A stretch of DNA of 64,000 nt from Thermoproteota archaeon (lineage in GTDB: Archaea > Thermoproteota > Thermoprotei_A > Sulfolobales > Ignicoccaceae): assembly GCA_013154085.1 (NCBI GenBank), contig JAADDE010000001.1, forward strand, positions 1-64,000, written 5' to 3'. Both the position numbers and the translations under genes were made by a program. This document shows, one piece after another, positions 1-7,509 of the stretch. Numbering within the stretch: the stretch's first letter is position 1; the number at the start of each line of letters is the position of its first letter. Under the pieces are notes generated by a model. It searched no databases. It was not told the origin of the DNA and was given only the letters and a program-made list of their open reading frames with translations.

Positions 1-169
1 CTGGGGGAGTTGAACCAGCGCTTGCATAGCTCCGTCCCAGAGGCCCTACCTGCTCCCGGCTTAAGGGTGCTTGCCGAACGCTGTGTTCTGCTATAGCCTA
101 ACTACAGTCCGTGCTCTTTAATGCACAATGAAATATAAGGGAATTCTAACCGAGCGGCGCGGTGAGAGT

Positions 170-1765
170 TTGAGAAAGTACGCAGTGGTGTTCCCGTTGT
201 TACTTTTAGTGAACCTTGCCAGTGCACTGGGTATGACCTTGATAAACACAATATCCCTCGACGGTAGGCCGGACGCTCTCGCCTTCTCCGATAATGGAAA
301 CTTGGCCGTGGCGCACTATGACGACTGCGTGTACTTCTTCTCGCTGGACGGTACGCAGCTGAACAGCTACTGTGGAGACGACGACATGGACGACGTCTCC
401 TATGCGGCTGGCATATTCGCCGTGGCGGGCTACGACCAAGGCGCGATATTCCTCTTCAGCAAGGCCGGAACCTTCATTAGACGCGTTGACGTCGGCGACC
501 CCTACGACACGGCAGTGACTATGTTGCCCAATGGCAACTTCATAGCTTGTGACGGCAAGTGCGGACTCTTTACGGCCGATGGAGACATGATATGGAGCTT
601 CGACTCCGGCACAGTCAGAAACGGACCGGCGGTCTATCAAGGGTACGTCTACATACCCAGCTTAGGCAACGATAAGCTCTACATCGTAAAGGACGGAATG
701 GAGGTTAATTCAATAAGCTACGATGTAGGTGTAAAGGACGTGGGGGTATGTAACAATTACTTGATAGTCGTTACCGCCGACACAATATATGCGTACGAAC
801 TCTCCGACCCGGTGCACCCGCAGCTGCTGTGGTACAGAGGAGGGCTTGCCACAACCGGAGGCGGCGACGGCGACTACAGTCAGAACTTGGCGCTCGCGCC
901 GGACTGCCGCTATGCGGCGGTTGCGGACAGCGGCAACGACCAAGTAAAGATATTCCGGATAAGCGACGGCGAACTCGTCTATACCTACAGCTTCAACGAC
1001 GCGGTTAGAGGAATTGCTTGGTGGAAGGACGTGATCGCAGTCTCCGTTGATGGCTTTGGGGTCTACATCTACCGCCTTGAAGGCTATACGCCCTACCTTG
1101 CGCCGCCCCAGCCGCGCATAACTAGGATGCCGTTGCCCCTCTCCGAGTTCCTCGCTAAGGCGGCGGCGGCGGAGCGTGCCTATATAGAAGTACTTAATGC
1201 AAGAGGAATAGTGCGCGACTTGCTGGGAACGGCAGCTGTCAAGGTCATGCAAGATATGGTGATAGTCGACAAGGTTAGGATAACCACCCAAGAGCTGTAC
1301 AAGAAATATGTCAGCCTCGATAATGCGCTCGGCGACCTCAACAGGACCGTTGCCTCCATCAACCTCCAAGAGCCTGCGGCCGCCAAGGTCTTCGAGGCCT
1401 ACTCCTACGCCTCCTCCGCGGAGCTCAAGCTGGAGGACTTCCTCCAGACCTACCGGACGCTCTCGGAGGAGGTCCAAGGACTCAGCGCCTCCCCGTGCGG
1501 GGCCAACGCCACGAAGGCCCTCTTGGAGCTGCTGGAGGCGTCGAACAGCCTGCCCAAGTTCTTGAAGGTGCAGGCCAAGGTGAAGAGGGTCTTCGGGAGC
1601 GTGGACGGGCTGATGAAGTGCTTGGCGGAGGAGACCAAGGCCTCGCTGAAGGAGAACTTCCGCTACGTGCAGCAGTGGGCGGCCTCGGTTGAGGCTAGGG
1701 CGAGGGGCAGCGTGGAGGAGGCGAAAACCGCCTTGGAGCTTCTGGTATCGCTCATGGTGAGGTGA
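170..1765 (+). CDS. Exported beta-propeller protein with C-terminal helical domain
   Basis: No enzymatic function is recognised. The N-terminus carries a hydrophobic stretch of about 20 residues (signal peptide or anchor). About 300 residues of WD40/quinoprotein-like blades follow, with recurring patterns such as DALAFSDNGNLAVA and LALAPDCRYAAVADSG. The last 200 residues are Ala/Leu/Glu-rich and helical, probably coiled coil. I chose the TTG at 170 because GGTGAG lies 3 nt upstream, the same arrangement as at other starts here; an in-frame ATG at 128 would add 14 residues. The protein probably works outside the cytoplasmic membrane as a binding or scaffold protein. A shorter relative is encoded at 49147-49947. 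Confidence 0.75.
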   Translation: MRKYAVVFPLLLLVNLASALGMTLINTISLDGRPDALAFSDNGNLAVAHYDDCVYFFSLDGTQLNSYCGDDDMDDVSYAAGIFAVAGYDQGAIFLFSKAGTFIRRVDVGDPYDTAVTMLPNGNFIACDGKCGLFTADGDMIWSFDSGTVRNGPAVYQGYVYIPSLGNDKLYIVKDGMEVNSISYDVGVKDVGVCNNYLIVVTADTIYAYELSDPVHPQLLWYRGGLATTGGGDGDYSQNLALAPDCRYAAVADSGNDQVKIFRISDGELVYTYSFNDAVRGIAWWKDVIAVSVDGFGVYIYRLEGYTPYLAPPQPRITRMPLPLSEFLAKAAAAERAYIEVLNARGIVRDLLGTAAVKVMQDMVIVDKVRITTQELYKKYVSLDNALGDLNRTVASINLQEPAAAKVFEAYSYASSAELKLEDFLQTYRTLSEEVQGLSASPCGANATKALLELLEASNSLPKFLKVQAKVKRVFGSVDGLMKCLAEETKASLKENFRYVQQWAASVEARARGSVEEAKTALELLVSLMVR

Positions 1766-2181
1766 GGTTTTTGCCAGAGTTTTCTATTATTTGGGACGCC
1801 AACATGATGTAAACCGTGCTAGGAGCAACGCCAATAACAACAGATCCACACATCTTTCTCTCTACATATTGGCACACTGCCTCTAGCCTTAGAGGCCATA
1901 CTCGCAAATTTACGATAAAACTGCATTGGTACAACAAGCAAAAGCACCTCCTCCCAACATTAATTACTTGCCTTTTCAGCGTCGAATAGAGCGGTTCGAC
2001 CGCCGCTACAGCGGGCGGCGCGGAGGTTAGGTCTATTAAAGCATTACAACAACACGACAATTGCCGCCTCTAGTGCGTCTACCCGTTGCCTTGATGTGCC
2101 CTCCTTTTTAGCTCCCCAGCCTCCCGCCCCTTTCGCCAAGCCCCCTGCGTTTCATGCGGGTCCGTGCGCCGGGGGTTTGTG
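1766..2181. other. Low-coding intergenic stretch
   Basis: This 416-bp gap lies between the propeller gene and tRNA-Ser. It is more AT-rich and irregular in codon pattern than its surroundings. The only recognisable content is the decayed transposase-like fragment listed separately. I see no RNA gene or intact ORF in the remainder. Confidence 0.6.
1790..1995 (-). pseudogene. Decayed transposase-like fragment (IS1-type N-terminus)
   Basis: A minus-strand open frame keeps a pattern typical of the zinc-finger plus helix-turn-helix N-terminus of IS1-type archaeal transposases: a basic NVGRRCFCLLYQC segment, then LRLEAVCQYVE, then a recognition-helix-like GVAPSTVYIML. The expected second CxxC, the conserved residues between the helices and the whole DDE catalytic region are missing. 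There are no flanking inverted repeats that I can see. I read it as a remnant of a past insertion next to a tRNA gene. A chance open frame is the alternative. Confidence 0.4.
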
Positions 2182-2269
2182 TGGCGCCGGGGGCGGGATT
2201 TGAACCCGCGCGGGGTTTCCCCCACCGGCTTAGCAGGCCGGCGCCCTGGCCAGGCTAGGCGACCCCGGC
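2182..2269 (-). tRNA. tRNA-Ser (anticodon GCT)
   Basis: On the minus strand this folds into a complete type II tRNA. The acceptor stem is GCCGGGG paired with CCCCGGC, the anticodon arm is CCGGC-CTGCTAA-GCCGG with anticodon GCT (reads AGC/AGU), there is a long GC-rich variable arm as expected for serine, and the T arm is GCGGG-TTCAAAT-CCCGC. The discriminator is G and the 3' CCA is encoded at 2184-2182. No intron is present. Confidence 0.96.
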
Positions 2270-2291
2270 TCCGGGGACCGGCTCAACTTTT

Positions 2292-2300
2292 CCTTAATAA
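2292..2300 (-). promoter_or_regulatory. TATA box of tRNA-Ser
   Basis: The minus-strand sequence TTATTAAGG is centred about 27 bp upstream of the tRNA 5' end, the normal archaeal TATA spacing. It lies in an otherwise GC-rich stretch. Confidence 0.7.
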
Positions 2301-2348
2301 GCATTCCAGCCTCGGCTCCTAGCCTGCTCCTCACCCGTCAGATCCCGT

Positions 2349-3182
2349 CTACTCCTCACAGGCTTTTCTGTAGAAGAACTCAGCCAGTTTCATCCCTATA
2401 TCCTCCCCGATGGCTTCGGAGAGCCCGAACCACAGCGGAGAGGGGTTTACTTCGATCACTTTAGGGCCCGTCGGCGTTTCGACCAAGTCGACGCCGCCGT
2501 ACTCGAGTCCCAGCGCCTCCACCGCCTTAAGCGAGATTTCCGAGTACTCCTCCGGAGGGGCCGGGTCCACGTCTGCCCCTTGTGCGTAGTTCGATGCGAG
2601 CTTAAGCGGCTCTACCCTGTACATGGCCCCTAGAACCTCCCTCCCGGCCACGAGCACGCGTACGTCCCTGGCCTTTTCGACGTACTCTTGTACGACTACT
2701 TCGAACCCGAACGGAAGCGCGTTCAGCAAGTAGAACACTTCATCGGGAGCGATCCTTACTACTCCAAAGCCTAAACTAGATGATATAGGCTTGATGACCG
2801 AATCCCCCAGCTCCTCGACCCTTTTGAGGAGTTCCCCCCGGGTCCTCGCCAAGAAGGTCTTAGGCACCGGCACCCCGGCCCGCTCCAAGAGCTTTATTGA
2901 GGTGAACTTGTCCCTGGCTTTGATAGTGGCCCATGGATTGTTTATTGTCCGTGCCTCCGACAAGCACGTGGCTAAGCTTGACGCTCGAACGGCGTCGTAG
3001 TGATATGGGAAGCCTCTAAGGATTATAAGGTCAAACCTGTCCAGGAGATCGCACGGGAGCGCGTCGAACTGCTTTGCGTCAACTACGGCCCCCGCTCTGC
3101 TCAAGGCCGCACTCAGAACGACCGTCGATCTGGGTACCTTCCTCTGAGGATAGAGGATTAGTATGCGAGGCTTGCACCTCAA
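2349..3182 (-). CDS. RimK-family ATP-grasp ligase
   Basis: A 277-residue ATP-grasp enzyme that would join an amino acid (typically glutamate) to a carboxylate of a protein or cofactor. The N-terminal Rossmann-like half is followed by NNPWATIKARDKF, the ATP-grasp lysine/glycine strand VIKPISSSLGFGVV, the QEYVE nucleotide-binding strand and the metal-binding EVNPSP near residue 250. These match the RimK/LysX/MptN/CofF group. The sequence does not identify the acceptor, and no lysine/arginine biosynthesis or cofactor genes lie alongside. It stands upstream of tRNA-Ser and downstream of the GTPase gene on the same strand, 77 bp away. Confidence 0.8.
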   Translation of the reverse strand: MRCKPRILILYPQRKVPRSTVVLSAALSRAGAVVDAKQFDALPCDLLDRFDLIILRGFPYHYDAVRASSLATCLSEARTINNPWATIKARDKFTSIKLLERAGVPVPKTFLARTRGELLKRVEELGDSVIKPISSSLGFGVVRIAPDEVFYLLNALPFGFEVVVQEYVEKARDVRVLVAGREVLGAMYRVEPLKLASNYAQGADVDPAPPEEYSEISLKAVEALGLEYGGVDLVETPTGPKVIEVNPSPLWFGLSEAIGEDIGMKLAEFFYRKACEE

Positions 3183-3259
3183 ACTGCCGACCCCTCCGGA
3201 GGGATCCCCTCAGCCCTGGCATCCGCGATCATCGCGGAGCTCTCCAATACCAGCCCTCC

Positions 3260-4057
3260 TCATCTGCGGTACTCCGTGGGCGGAATGTAGAAGGGTATTT
3301 TGCCCTTGTGGTAATCGATTATGATCCTCCTCGCCGCTTCCTCTATGAGGGGCTCTCCGTCGCTCTTGTAGAACCAACCCCTCCGCCGCGCGAGCTCCTG
3401 CAAGAACTCGTAGGGCTCCCCGGGATCGAAGCCGTATGCTTCCTCGAAGGCCCTTTCGTTGTACTTTTTTATGAAGTTGTAAAGCTCGCTTGCGACCCTC
3501 TCGGGATCTTTGAGTTTCTCCGGGGGCGCGCCCCTCAGCGCCTTTTCGAGCCGGTTGCCGTCCGGAGGTATGACCCCGGGCGTGTCTAGGAAATAGATCT
3601 GTCCGGGACCTCTGTATATGCCCGGCCTCTTGGTGTAGCCCGGACTCCCGGGCACCGGGGACGTGCTCGCCCCCGCCCTGCCCCTGAGCGCGTTTACGAC
3701 CGTGCTCTTGCCGGTCTTGGGATATCCCACGACGGCCACGACTATGGGTCTGGTATCGGTAGCTCTGTTTATCTTCTTTCTGAGCACCCTCGTCCCCTTA
3801 TGTTCCTTGGCAGCTAGGTAGACAGCCTCATATCCTTCGCCTCTGAACATCCTCACCCATTCTTCGGCGACTTCTCTCGGCACTAGGTCGGACTTGTTCA
3901 GCGCTATGATTACCGGCTTTCCGAGGGTCTCGGCCAATCGCTCGAGCCTTCTGCTCCTAGTAGAGATAGGCACCCGCGCGTCAACGGCCTCCACTACTAC
4001 ATCAGCTCTTCGGAGGAGCGACGCGAGGGCGCCCCAGCTGGCGGTTATCATTCCCAT
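3260..4057 (-). CDS. Circularly permuted GTPase (YlqF/RbgA/MTG1 family)
   Basis: The GTPase motifs appear in permuted order: G4 NKSD near residue 57, then G1 GYPKTGKST near 116, then G3 DTPG near 158. This order defines the YlqF/Nog1-like ribosome-assembly GTPases, so a role in large-subunit maturation is likely. The length of 265 residues is usual. The start is ATG at 4057, with a possible second ATG at 4051. The N-terminus overlaps the end of the upstream membrane-protein gene by 10 bp, suggesting co-transcription. Confidence 0.88.
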   Translation of the reverse strand: MGMITASWGALASLLRRADVVVEAVDARVPISTRSRRLERLAETLGKPVIIALNKSDLVPREVAEEWVRMFRGEGYEAVYLAAKEHKGTRVLRKKINRATDTRPIVVAVVGYPKTGKSTVVNALRGRAGASTSPVPGSPGYTKRPGIYRGPGQIYFLDTPGVIPPDGNRLEKALRGAPPEKLKDPERVASELYNFIKKYNERAFEEAYGFDPGEPYEFLQELARRRGWFYKSDGEPLIEEAARRIIIDYHKGKIPFYIPPTEYRR

Positions 4058-4749
4058 CCGCTCCTATAGGCGGTCCAGAGCAAGGCTAAATAGCTGGAGA
4101 GTAGCGTTGCTCTTATAAACCACTCAGTGACGTCGGGCCCAAGCGTTCCAGCACTCAGCACATATATCCAGAACATAACTATTACCAGAAGGTCTACCAT
4201 TATCGCTTGTATGAGCCTCTCCGTGAAGACCGGCACCAGCAACAAAAAGTTAGATAGCGCCAACATCAGTGCCAGGATCATTGTTATGTAGTTATAATAA
4301 GAACCGTACTTAAATGCCAGCAGGACGTAGATGAGGTATGGCAAGTAAATTATGAGAAGGACTAATGTTAAGTGGATTCCCTTGAGGTCTACGCTGCCCT
4401 CCACGAAATCCATTAATATGAATATGGCTAAAATCAGTCCCATTAATACCACGGCGTACTCGTAATCCAAGATCGTGCTCTCGTTGTATGTTAATGCATA
4501 GGTAATTAGTGTAAGGGATATGAACAAGATCGTGAGTATTGCCCCGAGCTGGTAGTCGCCACCGAAGGCAACTATTGCCAGCGATATGATAAACGACACG
4601 CCCATAAGAGGCCCGACCACGAAGGGGTACCACGGTTGACGCGTGTTCCAGTTCACCACAGCATACTGCACAAATATCAGCATCGTTAGCAGTAGCAGTA
4701 CGTAGAAGGATGTCTTAATCATACTGTACGATAGGATCGGTGTGAGCAC
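4048..4749 (-). CDS. Polytopic membrane protein, unknown function
   Basis: 233 residues with about seven hydrophobic segments and short polar loops; no family motif is recognised. Almost the whole chain is membrane-embedded, and few charged residues lie within the helices. Codon use is noticeably more AT-rich (ATA, TTA) than in neighbouring genes, as expected from its hydrophobic composition. It overlaps the permuted GTPase gene by 10 bp and precedes it in transcription, so the two are probably one unit. Confidence 0.7.
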   Translation of the reverse strand: MLTPILSYSMIKTSFYVLLLLTMLIFVQYAVVNWNTRQPWYPFVVGPLMGVSFIISLAIVAFGGDYQLGAILTILFISLTLITYALTYNESTILDYEYAVVLMGLILAIFILMDFVEGSVDLKGIHLTLVLLIIYLPYLIYVLLAFKYGSYYNYITMILALMLALSNFLLLVPVFTERLIQAIMVDLLVIVMFWIYVLSAGTLGPDVTEWFIRATLLSSYLALLWTAYRSGWE

Positions 4750-4805
4750 CCTTCCCTCCGCGCTAAGGGACGCATGTGAGCTAAATATCGTGAACGCGCG
4801 CTCCG

Positions 4806-6194
4806 CTACCTCAAACGCGCCACGCTCCTAACCAGCTCCGCAAGGCTGGCCCTCCGCTCGAGGTACCACTCGCCGCCTATGTCCGGCCTCCACACGCTCT
4901 TCCAGCCCACGAACACCACCCCCTCCGCGCACTCGTTTGCGGCCTCAGCCGCTTCCCCTATGCTGTTACCCTCCGAATAGACCTCTACAGCCCTGGAGCC
5001 CCCGCTGATCAGCTTCCCGTCTTTTAAATCAACGGAGCCAAAGTATATTTTCGAAGACCGACACTCGGGAAGCTTCAGCTCCCTTCCCTTCGCCAAGTCT
5101 CGCCTCTCCGGATAACCCATAGGGGCTATGCACTTGACCACGCTCGCAACGCTCCTAGCACCGAGCTTTGTGCTTCCCAAGTTACCCTGAGCGGCGCCGA
5201 AGAAGGCCTCCAGCACGTTGCCCTCTACGACGTTCATTACGTTTACTGCCTCAGGATCGCCAAAGCGCGAGTAGAACTCTATTAGGACCGGTCCCTTAGT
5301 GGTCAGCATCATCTGGGCCGAGAGCGCCCCGACGTATCTCTCTCCAGTCTCTTTGTAGATGGCACTTACGACCTTTTCCAAGATCTCTACTGCGAAGTTG
5401 TACTCCTCCTCCAGTAGGAACGGAAGTAGCTTACCGGGACCTTGGACTGTGCCCATGCCTCCCGTCTCGGGACCGACGTCGTAGATGAAGAGGTGGGGGT
5501 TGTCTTGAACGGCTGGGAGGGGTATGACCCTTTCCCCGTCCGTGAAGGCTTGGACTGTGTACTCGACGCCCTCTACCCTCTCCTCTATCAGTAGCTTCTC
5601 ACGTATGTCGGTGTACTTAGCCATTACTTCTTGAAGTATTCTGCGCGCATGAGCTTCCTTAACCTTCTTCTTTTCTTCTGACAGATAGGCTTGCATGTCA
5701 GCTATTACCTTGACTCCCTTGCCGCCGGCTTGCCTCGCGGGCTTGATGGCCACGTTCCCGGCCCTCTCCAGAAACTTCACGGCCTCTTCCCAGCTCTCGA
5801 AGTACCAGAACTCCAAGTTCCCCGGTATACCGTACTTTTTCATCAGCGTGCGGGCAAATACCTTGCTCTTTTCTATTTCCGACGCCCGGGAAGAAGCGCC
5901 GAACACCAAGAATCCTTCTTTTCTCAGCGCGTCGCCGACGCCGCGGAACTGCGGCTCCTCGGGTCCGATTATCACGAGGTCCGGCCGCACCTTCTTGGCG
6001 GCCTCTACGGCGTCCTGCGGACTCGTGGGCGAGCCCTTGATGTACTGGCCGCCGCTCCGCTCGCTCAGCTCCAGGAGGCCGGGGTTAACGTTGGATGCCA
6101 GCACGCTGAGCGACGCTCCCTCTTTGACGACCCTCTCGCCTATCGCGTGCTCTCTGGCGCCGCCGCCGATCAGCAGAACCCGCTCGCCGGTCAA
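4806..6194 (-). CDS. purD: Phosphoribosylamine-glycine ligase (GAR synthetase)
   Basis: Catalyses the second step of purine synthesis, ATP-dependent joining of phosphoribosylamine and glycine. It begins with the PurD signature GGGAREHAIGERV, followed by PDLVIIGPEEP, the ATP-grasp segment KPARQAGGKGVKV and GAQ-like LSAQMMLTTKGPVLIEFYSR, near which the metal-binding Glu lies. The open frame runs to 6350, but that extension crosses the divergent promoter and has no homology. TTG at 6194, just before the first beta strand, gives the usual 462 residues. No other pur gene lies nearby. The 63 bp to the divergent gene at 6258 must hold both promoters. Confidence 0.92.
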   Translation of the reverse strand: MTGERVLLIGGGAREHAIGERVVKEGASLSVLASNVNPGLLELSERSGGQYIKGSPTSPQDAVEAAKKVRPDLVIIGPEEPQFRGVGDALRKEGFLVFGASSRASEIEKSKVFARTLMKKYGIPGNLEFWYFESWEEAVKFLERAGNVAIKPARQAGGKGVKVIADMQAYLSEEKKKVKEAHARRILQEVMAKYTDIREKLLIEERVEGVEYTVQAFTDGERVIPLPAVQDNPHLFIYDVGPETGGMGTVQGPGKLLPFLLEEEYNFAVEILEKVVSAIYKETGERYVGALSAQMMLTTKGPVLIEFYSRFGDPEAVNVMNVVEGNVLEAFFGAAQGNLGSTKLGARSVASVVKCIAPMGYPERRDLAKGRELKLPECRSSKIYFGSVDLKDGKLISGGSRAVEVYSEGNSIGEAAEAANECAEGVVFVGWKSVWRPDIGGEWYLERRASLAELVRSVARLR

Positions 6195-6257
6195 CCTTAT
6201 AGTCCCCGACGGGCCCAACTTTTTTGGGCCTAAAATAACCTCCTTAGGTGGGATATC

Positions 6258-6788
6258 ATGCTCGTGCCGATAGATGTTAAGGAGAAGAGCCGCATTAGGT
6301 TTGAAAACAACCAATGCATAGTGGAAGGAAGAAGCTTCAGCACAGATCACGTGGTGCTCGTCAAGCCGTCCTCAGTAAAGATAACTATGGACGAGGAGGG
6401 CGTAAGGATGGAGGCTGAGTATGAGGGCATGCCTAAGTTCAGCACTTATGGCAATTACATAGTTATCGGCGTATCTTCGGACCGCTACATACCTTCTTGG
6501 GAGAAGCTGGAAGGAACGGTCCTCCGCGTTGACGAGAAGGGCGGCGAGGCGCGCGGCGAGGTAGGAATACGGGGCTCGCTGAGCAGAGGGTACGCGGTTC
6601 TCGAGGTCGTCGGCAGCGACGCTGTGCCCAACAAGATCTATGCGAAGGAGCTGAAGGTGCACGCGAAAAGCCCAGACTTCGTGAACGTGTTGGGCTCGAG
6701 GTTCCAGACGTTCTACATAAAAACCAAAAAGGACAGCAAAATCGATATCAGCAAGGAAGAAGAGAAGATAACGGTTACTATAGAGTGA
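6258..6788 (+). CDS. Conserved-looking soluble protein, unknown function
   Basis: A 176-residue acidic, beta-rich protein with no signal peptide or membrane segment; no family is recognised. Alternating hydrophobic strands, for example NYIVIGVSS and GYAVLEVVGS, suggest a compact beta structure. It ends in a lysine/glutamate-rich segment and a final strand ITVTIE. It is transcribed divergently from purD and its stop overlaps the ABC ATPase gene on the other strand by 11 bp. Confidence 0.6.
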   Translation: MLVPIDVKEKSRIRFENNQCIVEGRSFSTDHVVLVKPSSVKITMDEEGVRMEAEYEGMPKFSTYGNYIVIGVSSDRYIPSWEKLEGTVLRVDEKGGEARGEVGIRGSLSRGYAVLEVVGSDAVPNKIYAKELKVHAKSPDFVNVLGSRFQTFYIKTKKDSKIDISKEEEKITVTIE

Positions 6789-7509
6789 TCAGCCAGCGCG
6801 GCTCCTCGCCGCCGCGCCCGCCCTCCTCAACTTTTACTATCTTGCCGTCCCTCATGTGGACCACGTAGTTTGCGTAGCGAACGTGTTCGGGGTTGTGCGT
6901 CACCACCACTATCGTTTTTCCCAAGTCTTCGTTGAGTTTCAGTAAGATATTCATCACGCGCTCCGCATTCTTCGTGTCTAGGTTGCCGGTAGGCTCGTCG
7001 GCAAGCAAGATCTTAGGATCGTTTGCCAAAGCCCTCGCCACGGCCACCCTCTGTTGCTCCCCCCCGGAGAGCTCGGTGGGCTTCCTCAGCGCCTTCCCCC
7101 GAAGCCCGACTAGCCCCAAGAGCTCGAGCGCCCTGGCCCTACGGACCCTCGGGGGAAGGCCCTTAGCCACCATCGGCAACTCTACGTTTTCGACGGCTGT
7201 AAGTCTGTTGATTAAGTAGAAGTGCTGGAAGACGAAGCCTATGGTATCCCTCCTGAGCCGCGCGCGCTCATCTTCGCTCATCTCGCTCACCTTTCTATTT
7301 GATACTATAACCTCGCCGCGGGTGGGCGTGTCAAGGGCTCCTAGTAGATGCATCAGCGTGCTCTTGCCCGAGCCTGAGGGACCCAGCACCACTACGAAGC
7401 TGGACTCCGGAATCCTTACGCTGACTCCCCTTAGGGCCGGAAAATCAACATTTCCAACTCGGTATATCTTCCAGACGTTTCTCGCCTCAGCGGCGGCCCT
7501 TAGCGGCAT
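6778..7509 (-). CDS. ABC transporter ATPase, LolD/MacB type
   Basis: A 243-residue ATP-binding subunit with Walker A GPSGSGKST, Q-loop FVFQHFYLI, signature LSGGEQQRVAVARAL, Walker B ILLADEPTGNLD and H-loop VVTHN. The Q-loop region and TGNLD are typical of the LolD/MacB/FtsE class, whose partners are FtsX/MacB-like permeases. None is encoded here. The ATG at 7509 overlaps the end of moeA by 23 bp. The extended frame to 7596 only mirrors moeA. The cognate permease, if any, must be elsewhere. Confidence 0.88.
   Translation of the reverse strand: MPLRAAAEARNVWKIYRVGNVDFPALRGVSVRIPESSFVVVLGPSGSGKSTLMHLLGALDTPTRGEVIVSNRKVSEMSEDERARLRRDTIGFVFQHFYLINRLTAVENVELPMVAKGLPPRVRRARALELLGLVGLRGKALRKPTELSGGEQQRVAVARALANDPKILLADEPTGNLDTKNAERVMNILLKLNEDLGKTIVVVTHNPEHVRYANYVVHMRDGKIVKVEEGGRGGEEPRWLITL

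Noticed and set aside
1-66. Minus-strand GGTTCAACTCC at the left edge resembling a tRNA T arm or tmRNA-like 3' end
   Set aside because: The T stem (GCTGG with CCCCC) has two mismatches, no anticodon or D arm can be drawn, and archaea do not have tmRNA.
206-640. Minus-strand 144-aa frame inside the beta-propeller gene
   Set aside because: Mirror frame of a well-supported gene; low-complexity composition.
1752-2060. 102-aa minus-strand open frame as a functional gene
   Set aside because: No start context, poor codon use and only a fragment of transposase-like pattern; treated as a remnant.
6195-6350. Longer PurD N-terminus up to GTG 6350
   Set aside because: It would cover the divergent promoter and start of the 6258 gene; PurD homology begins at 6194.
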